From positions 682,001 to 746,000 of the forward strand of contig JAIXMF010000009.1 in assembly GCA_025201365.1 (NCBI GenBank): 64,000 nt of DNA, given 5' to 3'. A program made the position numbers and the translations under genes. The notes beneath the pieces were generated by a model. The model was not told the DNA's origin, did no database searches, and saw only the letters and a program-made list of their open reading frames with translations. The stretch comes from Syncephalis plumigaleata (Eukaryota; Zoopagomycota; Zoopagomycetes; Zoopagales; Piptocephalidaceae). How positions within the stretch are numbered: the first letter of the stretch is position 1; each line of letters begins with the position of its first letter. Shown here piece after piece: positions 35,818 through 46,728 of this stretch.

Positions 35818-37446
35818 CTATAGTTCGCCGTATTCTTGTATTATTTGCACTTGGCCATCACAGGAACTACCAATCGTACCAACCATCGCGTCAATTTTCA
35901 ATTGTCCACCCGTGTTTGATGCTTCCAGCTTGCGTACTATTTCTTTTGTACCGATGTTTACAACCAATCGAGCTCCTTTACAATTATGATCATATGCAAT
36001 AAAAACATAGATATCCCCGATAAAATTTCTGCAGATAATTGCACCCGGCACTTGCAATACTTGATCGTCATTGTAGGACAAGTCTGTCCATACTTTTGCC
36101 GGATGGGCACCGAATGTTAAATATTTGCATCCAGCTCTTAATAGTGGGATAGGTATATGTTGCCTAGTTATAGTGTAGCAATTACGTGGAGTATGGCTTT
36201 GACCACTGGATGCTACGCTATGGATTATGTATGGGTCATGATCACGATGACCATGTAATCCTATGATCATATGCGAATCGTATGAACTATGAGCAGATAC
36301 TGACACATTCATTACCCTCATAGGTAGTTGAAACCAGCCATTTCGCAATTGTACAACAGGATCATTGCTCGAGAACTCGTATAGTGCCCATTCAATACGA
36401 TCTGTATCATCATCTTTGACTAGTCTTGCCGTGTACACTATTGCTGTATTGTTGGTTGTTTTATAGAAATGAGTTGCATGCCATGTATCATCGATGTTTC
36501 CTGGACACATGGTACTATTATCTATATCGAATACTATTGCATTGACTACATCCATTGATTATTAGTACTGGTTATATTGCATCATTGTATAGTTACTACG
36601 CTTACAAATTGGCAAAAATCTGTATGATTGTTGCAATTCATGCACTAATAATACCCATTTCCCCTCGATTATCTCCGCTCGATATGGTACTGGAACATCG
36701 AATGTAGTGAAAACACCGCCATGATTTCGAGAAAGTATTTTTACATTATAGCTGGTATCGCTCTCGATTTCCCTAGGAGATACAGCTATGTAATGGTCAC
36801 CCAGGACATATTTATGCTGAGCTTCATTATCACTACCCAGTAAAAGAGCATTTGGCGATGTGGAGAATGTGCTGTTATACACTGTATTATTGCTTGATCT
36901 AAGATTTGAATGTGGCAAATATTCTAAAATATAAGTATGACGTGACATTTCGTCTGAACGGTATTGCAGTGCGATAATTATACGCTTATCCTTACTATAT
37001 CTGCGATAACGTATTCCATCCTTGCCCTGTTCCAGATCGATACGCGTGGTCCTGCGTCGTCCATATCGCCAATTATTCTCGGTGCTCACTCGTCGACGAT
37101 ATGTGTTGTACCAGTCCACATTCTCTAGTAGATCGGCTCGTTTATCCGATGTACATGGATTGTTGATATCCGTGCGTATACACCATAATACGAATTCCAT
37201 TTCTTTAGCGTAATAAGCACCCGATAGGAAATCCCTATGGTATAGTTCTTGCCATAATAGTCGGTCATTTCGAATACTGCTTCTTAACGAGCGACAACAT
37301 GCTGATAAACGCAATAATTCGATATGACCAAGTAGACTACGGAAGACACGCTGGTCCTGAAATGAAAGACTACTCAAACAGTCTAGTAATCTACAAGACG
37401 AGTTGGAATTACTCGATATTTCAGTAGTAGTAGTAGTAGTAGACAT
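35818..37446 (-). CDS. F-box-like protein, copy B (Fanzor-family element passenger)
   Basis: Minus-strand homologue of copy A with the same two-exon structure: exon 1 37446-36606, a 60-bp intron 36605-36546 with donor GTAAGC and branch-like TACTAAT, exon 2 36545-35818. The product is about 522 aa with the same Thr-rich start and F-box (LLRLSACCRSLRSSI, LLWQELYHRDF). Differences from copy A cluster in the C-terminal half (for example residues after GNIDDTW are conserved, but the region after QLRNGWF varies). The frame is fully open, so this copy looks functional. It is divergent from Fanzor remnant B. The ORF could extend upstream to 37596, but that extension overlaps the remnant and I prefer the shared Met. 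Confidence 0.8.
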
Positions 37447-37548
37447 AGTGGAATGGAATAAGAAAGACAGTAAGGGGTAGAGAAATACGATGACGTTATT
37501 GTAATCAAGAATACACAAATAAATCATACGCAAGTGTGGATAACAATG

Positions 37549-37851
37549 AAGCATGGTGTTCAAGTCTTTCTCATTGACGAGATATCCTACTGTCACTTGT
37601 CATGCCTTCTTATTATGAGTACAATCTATAACGATATACTAATTCATTATCCTATTAGATGCACACATCAGAATTGTAACGATGACATGAAAGGTAAAGG
37701 ATTCGAGTATCATGTATGGAATCGGGATATGGCAGTATGTCTGAATGTCATTCAGATTATTCTCAGTCTTCGCAATGGAAACGGTGTTCCAACACAACTA
37801 CATCAAAGTGCCATTACTTCTAAACGTTCAAGAAATGAAGGACAAGAATAA
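37549..37851 (+). pseudogene. Fanzor C-terminal remnant, copy B
   Basis: An uninterrupted frame of about 100 codons matching remnant A: GVQVFLIDE, then the deletion joining to SYCHLSCLL, CTHQNCNDDMKGKGFEY, VWNRDMAVCLNVIQII, and a basic end (TSKRSRNEGQE). It shares with copies A and C the loss of the CPEC zinc-finger half and all upstream Fanzor sequence. The first exon's donor GT is AT here. After the stop, ATCCGTGATGGTTATAGC resembles the D sequence where the guide-RNA stem is predicted; similarity fades near 37905. Confidence 0.85.
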
Positions 37852-37981
37852 CAACTTATCCGTGATGGTTATAGCTTTCGCATTTAAATACGTAAGTTTT
37901 ATTACCACTTATTGTAATTAAATGGAATGAACATACCTGAAACTTTATCACTTTACTCGCTTTCTCTCTCTAAAGCAATAA

Positions 37982-38046
37982 ACATCGTCTAATCATATAG
38001 AATAGCTGTTATGTGTTTAATGATAATCCTGCAGTTTGCAATCAAC
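37982..38046 (+). repeat. Direct repeat flanking copy B, right member
   Basis: Partner of 35603-35668, same orientation, about 2.4 kb apart, with copy B between them. The match is roughly 80% by eye over 65 bases. Confidence 0.7.
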
Positions 38047-38111
38047 CTTTGACAATAACGGTATTCCTGATACCCTAACAGATCAATATGAATCACCAAT
38101 TGTGCATACGT

Positions 38112-38300
38112 TCATTCATGATTTGAGTCAATGGAAATACGGTAAATAGGTCGAATGATCGACTGGACTTTGTAGTACAGCATTGCCATTGTAGGGCTAG
38201 ACCAAATAGCTGCATCTTTTTCCTGTAGAGACCGTAACTCTTTTGGACCTATTTTGCTTTCAAACCGGTTCACCTGCAATAATACTCGTTCGCCCTACCT
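38112..38300 (-). other. Open coding-like stretch, unrecognised
   Basis: One minus-strand frame stays open for about 60 codons with normal amino-acid composition (ERVLLQVNRFESKIG, IWSSPTMAMLYYKVQ). It has no Met start, no clear splice sites and no family I recognise. It may be a decayed exon. Confidence 0.2.
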
Positions 38301-39778
38301 GATCATTTCTCCAGCTATTTAGGCAAAGCTAGTTTAATCACCTCCTTGAAATAGCATTGAATCAACTAATAATTGTATATTGTTGATAATAATAATAAAA
38401 GGAAAGAGGAGAAGGAGGAGGAGGAAAGCATGATAGTTGAACATGCTGTCACGAGATTGTAACAAGTGATGTCGGTACACTGCAATGAAGATTAAGCGAT
38501 GTTACTTGTCTGCATGTGCGTGCTTGTGTGTACGCTTGTGTATGTGCTTGTGTTGTCTAGGCCCTTCCCTCCTCTTATTCCTCCTTCTCCATCAACAAGC
38601 ACATGGTCTATATCGGTAATTTACCGAATTTGTCGCACACTACTATTATCTCGCTACTCTAATACTATATTTTCATAACTGCGCTGTACGCACTTGGCTA
38701 CTATGCGGAATTCACTCACGTGTAATGTATTCCTATGTAGTATGCTAGCCGCGTTGTCGCATAATGTCGAATGAAAATAAGAGTCTTGAATAAGCAAGCA
38801 ATTACCATGGATTCGATCACTACTACTATGTCTTTCTTGCTCTTTCCTTGATAAGCAACAATGGCAATGTAGTGCCATGCCATAATGCAATACTATCCAT
38901 GTGCATGGATGTATTGATATTGCTGTGCACGTATATATACATATACGTGTGTGCGTGCGTGTGTATACACTTGTATAAGGCGTTGGTCACACCAGCCAAC
39001 AAGCATGCATTATCCTTGTGCACCAACAACTAGCGATACGGAAATGCCGAATGTTTTGCGCGGTTCCACGCTTTGTATTCTGAGCCAATGTTTATTTCGT
39101 TTGTAACAGGTTTTGCACTACTAAGGGTCGACTTAGCTTTGCTATACTCTCTCTTCCTATTGTTCCTTCGCTCACTCACTCACTCACTCGCTCGCTCTTC
39201 TCTTCTCTTCTCTTTTAATCCTCTATTCCCCCTACGTACTAGTTAGTATTCGTTCATTTCATTCCCGTATCCGTAATATTTGTTTCTATTTCCATATACT
39301 TCATTAATTTTGTTTGTTTGTTTGTTTGTTTGTCTGTATTAGGATAGCAGTATTAGTAGTATTAGTGACAGTAGTAGTGCTGCGTGTGGTATTAGTTAAT
39401 TTATTCGTAGTTGTTATTCCATATATATATATTCGATTTGTTCATATCTTGTTGCCTATAGTCTATATCGGTAATGCACTCAGGTATTAGTCGACATTAT
39501 TATTATTATCATCACTGAGGTTTATCTTGTTCAACACGCACCACACAACACACACAACAAACATACAGAGAGAGAGAGAGAGCTATCCATTAATTACAGC
39601 AAATACAACGAATCAGTATTATTATTATTATTATTATTTATGCTGGCATCAAAATCTTCAGCAACAACCCATTTGTTTATCTAACCTAAGAGATTAGCTA
39701 TCATAGAGATAATATATATATACACATACATACACATATACACTAATAATCACTATACCTACACATTAATCATCAATC
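38301..39778. other. Gene-free region with simple repeats, upstream of 7TM-RGS gene
   Basis: Contains purine tract GGAAAGAGGAGAAGGAGGAG (38400), TG-rich 38505-38555, ACTC/CTTCTCTT runs (39172-39217), GTTT repeats (39310-39331), GA repeats (39568-39582) and ATT repeats (39618-39640). No gene is supportable. The last few hundred bases probably form a long 5' leader. Confidence 0.5.
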
Positions 39779-41953
39779 ATGGCATTCTCAGATGATCGCT
39801 GGGGATTGTATATTGGCTTGGTGATAACGATCTTGAGTATTTCAGCCATGCCATTGGTGATCATTTATAAAAAACGGCATTTCCCTGGATTAAGACATCG
39901 AGGCGTAATATTAACCATACTTAATGGTGTACTACCAATGATGTATATGTGCATCCTAACCATTAGAATGGTAATCGAGACGCCCATCACTTGTATAATG
40001 GATGTTTGGGTATCTACGACAATCTCGACACTATACGGATTTCTCCTTATTACACGGTCATTTCGTGTAATTTTCCTGTATCACGTAAGCGAAGCTCGCT
40101 ATCGAATGACACGTAGCCTTTCCGAGACGTCAGGGTTTCCGTCGAGTCTGATGCAGATGCTAATACTGCTGCTGCCGCATCATCAGTATCAGGCAATGAA
40201 CGACAACATAAGCTAGTGACATCGTTGTCGGCATCCAGTATGCAGAAATCCAATCAGAATCGACGTCGTTTGTTTAAATCGTGGAAGTCGCACGAGCATC
40301 TAGATACACATTCTAAACGATTGCCACCAATCTTACGTAAGCTTCCTTTTACCATACGGGAGACACCGTCCACCAAGTTTCTTAGGAAGAAGAAAAGTCG
40401 CTCGGAACGTGGTGAAAAAACGGAACTTACCGACGAATACAGCAGTCAGGCTGACCTCGTGGAGATGGAAAATATACATGTCGTCGAACACAAAATGGAG
40501 ACTAGCTCTTGTCCGAAGGGTGCTGACGCGCAACGATCAAGTCATCTATCTGTCGAATATCCCGCCGAGCAATCTTACGAGACGCGAAACTCGGAAAATG
40601 ACTCGGAAGCTACCACCACCAATGGCGCGTCATCATCGACCTGTGAAGTATCGCCAACCACTGACAACACGCAATGGAGTCCTGGCGTGCCATCTTCCAA
40701 GAATATCAAGTTCGACTTTCTATCGATTAAGCCGGAAAAGCCGAATTACACCTGGATTTACCGACATCGACACTGGATACGTACGCCGTTTATTATGCGT
40801 GGTTTCTTTATTGCGCTCATTGTACAGGTTGCTATTAATACAACAATCCAAGTTACATTGGGACCTGGACCTTTAGTCACACCCAGCACCGCCATTCTTT
40901 GTCATGGTTCATCGCAATACTTGGCGCTCTACATAATTGGACTTACTATCGGCTGTATTCTCACGTGTATTGTGATATTTCCGCTGCGTCGTGTTAATGA
41001 TGCATTTTTCATTCGCATCGAACTGATGGCTGGTACCATAATCGCTGGATTATGTGCGTTAATTGGTGTGCTTACCTATATATATCGTTACGCCGATCCT
41101 TCGGAAGTCGCCATACAATCGTATATTTCCACCGCTAGCCAGGTATTCCTATGTATAATGGCTATTCCATCGCTATCATCTTCCCGCTTATCGACGCAAT
41201 TCGTCTCGATAAGTTTTCAAGGGCAGCAAGCGGATTCGCCGAATCGTTGGCTAATCCGGCCTCATTCGAAAAGGTAAGTTTCTAGTTGTTATCATTATTT
41301 AATGGAATGCCAACTGACATTTATGTATACGTGTATACATATGCTCATTGTTTCAATATTAGTTCAAGATCTTCTCCATTATCGATTTCAGTGTGGAGAA
41401 TGTGCTGTTCTACGATAAAGTTCGTCGTCTTCGTGCACTTGCAATTAAAAAACAAAGCACTAGCTCATGCGGCAATGGTGTACGCCGTCATCGCTCAAAC
41501 ACAACGGATACAGCGGCAAGTGGTGAAGCATTAGCACGTCGGATCGATAAGGAGATTCGTAACATTTATGTAAAGTTTATTGTACCTGGGAGCGAGTACG
41601 AATTGAATCTGGAGCACGACACTCGCAAAAGCATCATGAAGGCGATGCAGCAGGACGAGTTCAACATTACCCTATACGATGCGGCGTTCAATGAGATATC
41701 CAGCCTGCTAATAAACAACACGTATCCACGATTCCTGCAATGGAAGTCCGGACAGAGCAAGACCGACGACATCGAGACCCTAGCTATCTTTCGCGATCGA
41801 CAGACGATAGACGACAGTCGGCCTTCTCGGAAATACCGCCAATGGTGGTGGTCGAAAAACCATACCCTAGCCATAACAATGATAATAAGTAGCATGTGGA
41901 CGCGTGATATTCACGACAAACATGTGCACCATCGATGGTCGATTGTAGTTTGA
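39779..41953 (+). CDS. Seven-transmembrane RGS protein, frame disrupted
   Basis: The N-terminal part has membrane helices (LYIGLVITILSISAMPLVII and three more). A long charged intracellular loop (about 40130-40740) follows, then three further helices. Exon 2 (41363-41953) encodes an RGS domain: FSIIDFSVENVLFYDKVRRL, then IYVKFIVPGSEYELNL and a final helix with RFLQW. RGS proteins speed GTP hydrolysis by G-alpha; 7TM-RGS fusions occur in fungi and plants. The reading frame changes near 40100-40140 and again near 41160-41190. The second shift is certain because only the shifted frame (AIIFPLIDAIRLDKF) splices into the RGS exon (intron 41274-41362). The first might alternatively be a 32-nt intron, shorter than any other here. 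Gene decay or assembly error is undecided. Confidence 0.8.
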
Positions 41954-42388
41954 GCAGTATTTATTTCTATCGCTACGCTTGCGATCATACACAACATGAT
42001 TGATTCAAAACCAACCAACCAACCAACCCGCCAATCAATCAATCAATCAATTGTCTTACTCTACCTTCATGTACGTTATTCACAACAATCTTGTTGTTAA
42101 AATTATTACCATTGATATGCAATACCGTCAGTGCGCTCATAAGAAGCCGCGTTAATTCCTATACCTTTATACTAGAGTAAAGAGGTATTTGACACGCATT
42201 GTTGGAACGAATAAACGAGCAAGTTGCTTATATATATATTCATTGCGTGCTTTCATGTATGATAATTGAAATCAAATGAAATGAGATAATATATTTGTTA
42301 ATTTGATATTCCTCCTCTTCCGTATTCGCCTCTTTTCTCTATGTCACCTTTATTGTAATTACTTCATTTATTCTGTTTTTAAACGACA
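41954..42388. other. Intergenic region
   Basis: AT-rich, with CCAACCAACCAACC and CAATCAATCAATCAAT tetranucleotide runs at 42012-42050. No gene seen. Confidence 0.5.
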
Positions 42389-42724
42389 ATGACTGATTCA
42401 ACACCGTCAACTCAGTCTGATGCAGCGAATTTGGAGGAGATAGTTGCTCGGCTCAGGGATATGGAGACACGCTTGGCACGACTCGAGGAGAAACGTCGAC
42501 CGATACCATTAATGAATCGAATGCGAGGTCGTGTAATTGCCTACATGAAGAAAGTTGCATACAAGAGTGCATGGGAGCTCGTATGGTTTATCTACGTGAG
42601 TAAACTACGCGACTTGCTAGTATGGGGAATATTACGCACCTACTGGATGTACTCGCGTTGGCAGCGACGTAGTGGACTTGCCATGGAACGAGCTATCGGT
42701 CATGCAAGAGATTGGACGCGTTAG
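42389..42724 (+). CDS. Small hypothetical protein with coiled coil and basic/aromatic tail
   Basis: A 111-codon intronless frame starting at an ATG after a pyrimidine-rich leader. Residues 14-36 (LEEIVARLRDMETRLARLEE) form a heptad coiled coil. Residues 55-90 are aromatic and basic (AWELVWFIYVSKLRDLLVW), possibly a membrane-associated amphipathic helix. I recognise no family. Clean composition and a good leader favour a real gene. Confidence 0.55.
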   Translation: MTDSTPSTQSDAANLEEIVARLRDMETRLARLEEKRRPIPLMNRMRGRVIAYMKKVAYKSAWELVWFIYVSKLRDLLVWGILRTYWMYSRWQRRSGLAMERAIGHARDWTR

Positions 42725-43188
42725 ATATCTCGACACCGATAATTCAAGTAGTTGACGTTCATGAAGTAGATGCGATAACTGTTATCGTTAGTATAATAGC
42801 AAATCATTGTATTGGAACATGTCAATAACATATATATATACACAATAATGTTGTAATAAATGAGTATACTAATCATTGCAATTGGTTAATTATGTAAGAA
42901 TGATATGCTAAGTGTTTATTCAAGGAAAAAAAGCAATAATTTGATAGTAGCCAAAAGAAAGATAGAATAATGCCAACAGGCAAAAGTGGTCGCCACTTTC
43001 CAATGCTGTATCGTTGCAGTAGTACAAGAAAAGCAAAGAAAAAGATGAGTTATGGACAAGCAAGTATAACAAAAAAAGAATGGAAGATAATAGCAAACAA
43101 CAAAGCACTGCAACAATATGTAAACAAAGATGGTAGCACATAGGGTACAGCATTGTCAAAAATGAAGAAAGAAAGAGAGAGAAAGATG
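42725..43188. other. Intergenic region
   Basis: A-rich sequence between the small ORF and the 3' end of the KEN-box protein gene; open frames on the minus strand here are low-complexity and unconvincing. Confidence 0.5.
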
Positions 43189-44010
43189 TTATACTCGGGC
43201 TAGACGAGCTGGATTCAATCGTGCACTACGTCGAACGGCCATTCGCGTATTGCCGGAAGGATTGGGATACTCGTAGACACGACGACGCTTAGCGCGATAC
43301 GCCGATTCTTCAGTCTCCATATCATCACGTAATCTGCCGGTGGTGCACTCCTCCTGATCGAATAGTTCCGGCAGATAGAAGCATTGCGTGGTGCTGCAAT
43401 CACTTTCGGAATAGCCGAATGATGCCATACTCGAGGGATAGCCAGAGGACGAGAACATAGTCGTCGATGACTCCAATGACGACACGATGTCTGGCAGATC
43501 GGCCTCGGATGTCATCAACTCGTCACTGTCATCCGATGTCGGGTGTTCATCTCTCTCTTCATCGGTCAACAATCCTGTCGCTAATAGTTCCGGATTGTGG
43601 TGCATGCCTTGCAAATGTGGTATATCCTCGGGCGGAACATTCTCCTTGTCCATCACCTCGTCCAAATCGTCGCTGTCGTACATGTCAAAGTCACAGCTTG
43701 TGCTTACACGATTGGCGTGCTTGCTGCTTGGCATGGTCGACTGGGCACGTATCGGCATTGCAGCTCTGATCATCGAACTGATGCTCGGTAGTGAGGTCAG
43801 CTCTCCGCTGTAGCTGCCTATCGAATGAGCCGTACCGGATGATGAAAGTGTTGCACCGCTTAATGATGGAATAGCGATATGTGCATTGGAACCGGAAGCA
43901 CGGGCAACAGCTCGTTGTTCGTCTCGCTGACGATATATCTCCGTGCTACCGCTGAAGCGGGCCTCAATACGAGCTGAACGGTACGCTTGAAAACTTGTAT
44001 CCTCAAACAT
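43189..44010 (-). CDS. Unrecognised acidic protein with KEN box
   Basis: An intronless frame of about 273 codons from MFEDTSFQAYRSARIEA to RRSARLNPARLARV. The frame extends 24 codons further upstream, but the Met at 44010 gives the more natural start. The middle is acidic and Ser-rich (FDMYDSDDLDEVMDKENVPPE). KEN followed by PP is the usual form of the KEN-box degron read by the APC/C activator Cdh1, so a cell-cycle-degraded protein is possible. The C-terminus is basic (AKRRRVYEY), compatible with nuclear import. No domain recognised; the degron reading is inference. Confidence 0.55.
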   Translation of the reverse strand: MFEDTSFQAYRSARIEARFSGSTEIYRQRDEQRAVARASGSNAHIAIPSLSGATLSSSGTAHSIGSYSGELTSLPSISSMIRAAMPIRAQSTMPSSKHANRVSTSCDFDMYDSDDLDEVMDKENVPPEDIPHLQGMHHNPELLATGLLTDEERDEHPTSDDSDELMTSEADLPDIVSSLESSTTMFSSSGYPSSMASFGYSESDCSTTQCFYLPELFDQEECTTGRLRDDMETEESAYRAKRRRVYEYPNPSGNTRMAVRRSARLNPARLARV

Positions 44011-45084
44011 GGATGAGCTTAAAAGAAAGGCACAGCCCAAGGATTTGACGACTTGAATAGGAGCAACGATGAGACTGCACAAAAGGGCAGGATTACAGAG
44101 ACAAAACGTAAAAAGTATTTAGTACTTGACGAGCGATGAAGTTGTCGTCTAGTAGTATAAGGGTCAGATATTTAGTACCCGATATTGTTCTACTACTCAA
44201 AATGCCAGAAATAAAGAAAGAACAAAAGGGTCAGTAGTAGTAATAGTGGTGGTAGTAGTAATCGTCAGCGATAACAGTGGGCAATTAACGGATTGGTAGG
44301 AGCTACTTTAAATGAAAGAAAAGCGAATGGTATGTGCGCACTGAAGTAATAAAAAGAAGGAATGTAGCGTGGTGGAACAAGAGAAAGAAAGGTAGAAAGT
44401 AACTGGGGGAAATCTATGAAAAACCACGTGATCTTAAGGAAAAATACGTGTCAAATGAACGCGACGCGTCAGTATAGATCACGTGATATATAATAAAAAC
44501 ACGAAGAACGTGTCGAAAACAAAGAAAGGTGATTTCCACCTAATAGGTGTGGTAAAAGCAGTGAGTTGTAAGTAAAAGAGTATACGAAGGATAGAGACAA
44601 CAAGTATTCCAAGTATATTAGAAGTATTATCAAATACGCTAGAAATATGACAGAGGTCTATTGTGATAACGAGCAAGAACAAAGAGTGAAAGAAAGACGA
44701 ATGGTGATGATGGTGATGATGGTGATGTGTAGCGCGTAAAGGGCCGACATACAATCACACAACTCCTCTTAAGGGTCTGATGTTGCTCGATTCGTACGTG
44801 ATGATTGGCTTATAATGCAAATCCATTGTGTATTTTTATTGGTTCATCACTTCCAATAGAATGAATTGCTTGTTATTGTGCTCTGACATTCCGTTGAATC
44901 AATACCGAATAGTGCTTCTAAGCGTGGTTATTAACGCATGATCTCACTGTGATTGCAAACTATGTTTATTTGCATTAAATAGATTCGTGCCTATTTTATT
45001 GGAATTGTACAGGAATCGCAATAGATCGTGACTTATAGTTGTTTGTCGAGTAAACGCTTCTTGTTGCCTACGGATTATTGGTCA
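44011..45084. other. Divergent intergenic region
   Basis: Separates the minus-strand KEN-box gene from the plus-strand PPR-like gene. Two CCAAT-type sites (ATTGG at 44803-44807 and 44839-44843) lie near the centre-right. GATGGTGATGGTGAT repeats occur at 44700-44726. No gene seen. Confidence 0.45.
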
Positions 45085-46512
45085 ATGCAGCCACAGTATG
45101 TGTGTGGCGTACTTGTGCCATCCAATGCAACTCTATGCTATCTACGCCAAGCGATCACTACTGTATCTATCGCGTGTATACGACAAAGAGCTGGTCTATT
45201 TACCGCGGCTAATAGTCACTCGAGACAATCCAACAACAGATCTACTTTTTATACACGCGAACTCGAAAAGAAACAACCTAACGAATCACAGCAACCACAA
45301 CTACAACAGCAACGAATAAATAGGCATGGAAACGATAAAGCATTGAATGCTATGCAGTGCAACCATCAACAAATGTCATCGAATGGAAAACGCTACCAAT
45401 ATAGTCATACACCATATCACAAATGGTTCGAGCATACGCCAGTTACTGAAAAGCAAAGCATAGAACGTAAACCAGTATATGCGGTACAGCCACCTTTAGT
45501 ATTAATAGGATCAAAGTCAACTGGTCTATACAGTAATGTGTACCATCATATCTCGTTACAATTACTCGCTGACTTTTACCGATTAATGGCGACTAATGTG
45601 GAGGGACATCGACTATTCTCTGCATATCAATTGTTGCGCCCACATCATCTACAGGCCGAGTTGCGTCGACGTGATTTTCGGCATTTATTCCGTCGATTTG
45701 CCAAAGATGACAGTGTATCCGTGTCTGATACACTACTACTGCTAGAGGATATGCGCGTATGTGGCATAACACCGGCCATTTCCGATTATCAACTAGTCAT
45801 GTGGAAAGCATGCTACGTACACGACTGGCACACTGTCGGCAATCTATGGGCAAGAATGCATGCTGCCAATCTACGTCCTGATTCACTTGGTTTTACCGTT
45901 GTTCTCCGTATGGCTGCGTACACGTCATCGTGGTTAGACGTCGAAGATTACCTTCGTAATGATGATCCGTATCATCCGCTACTGCACCACCTACCGGAAT
46001 TAACGAGTCTTGAGCGTAGGCGACGTCAACGACGCAAATACATACCGCACAATACGTATGATCCCAATCAGGATACATGGCTTCGTGTCACTGAGCATCT
46101 ACTAGATCGTATGCGTAGCATTAACATGCAATGGACACCCGAGGCATGGGCTGCACTCGTTATGGGTCAGGCTGCTTGCGGTAATCTACACTCACTCGGT
46201 AGGGTGCTTAAGCAAATGCACCATCATGCTATTCCTTGTTTACCCTACGCGGCAGATGCAGTTATACGTCGTCTCATATCTATAGATCTAATAATGGCGG
46301 ATTGTATTAGTGCGCGGCTGCCCAATCTACCTGCACGTACATTCGGTCGATTAATGGAGGAATTCGCTGCCATTGGTGATTATCCACGCTTTCATAATGT
46401 ATTGCTTCGTGCTCTACACCATCATTATATACCAAAGCCGAGTTTTATCATACCATTATTGCATCGATTACGAGCTCACACGACTACTATGTCCACTAGA
46501 CATTCACGCTAA
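45085..46512 (+). CDS. PPR-like mitochondrial protein, intronless
   Basis: A 475-codon single-exon frame from the ATG at 45085; the frame opens earlier, but without another ATG. The N-terminal 60 residues have Arg and Ser but few acids, suggesting mitochondrial import. A Gln/Asn-rich stretch follows. From residue 195 there are degenerate PPR-type helical pairs, for example LLLEDMRVCGITPAISDYQL and WARMHAANLRPDSLGFTVVL. It is the second intronless PPR-type gene in this otherwise intron-rich window. RNA target unknown. Confidence 0.75.
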   Translation: MQPQYVCGVLVPSNATLCYLRQAITTVSIACIRQRAGLFTAANSHSRQSNNRSTFYTRELEKKQPNESQQPQLQQQRINRHGNDKALNAMQCNHQQMSSNGKRYQYSHTPYHKWFEHTPVTEKQSIERKPVYAVQPPLVLIGSKSTGLYSNVYHHISLQLLADFYRLMATNVEGHRLFSAYQLLRPHHLQAELRRRDFRHLFRRFAKDDSVSVSDTLLLLEDMRVCGITPAISDYQLVMWKACYVHDWHTVGNLWARMHAANLRPDSLGFTVVLRMAAYTSSWLDVEDYLRNDDPYHPLLHHLPELTSLERRRRQRRKYIPHNTYDPNQDTWLRVTEHLLDRMRSINMQWTPEAWAALVMGQAACGNLHSLGRVLKQMHHHAIPCLPYAADAVIRRLISIDLIMADCISARLPNLPARTFGRLMEEFAAIGDYPRFHNVLLRALHHHYIPKPSFIIPLLHRLRAHTTTMSTRHSR

Positions 46513-46728
46513 TCATGATCATCACATTATTCATACGTATTAGTTGTATTGGAATACACAAGTGAACAGATATTTTATTGTAATTCTAGCTATTTGCTTC
46601 ATTAATTTTAGTACATTATTTATCTAAATAAATTGCAATAATCATTATTGAACATCATCATCTCATGTCTATCTATATATCTATATAGGATTGTCTCAAT
46701 AGCTCTTCCTTATAGATCCTCATTGATA

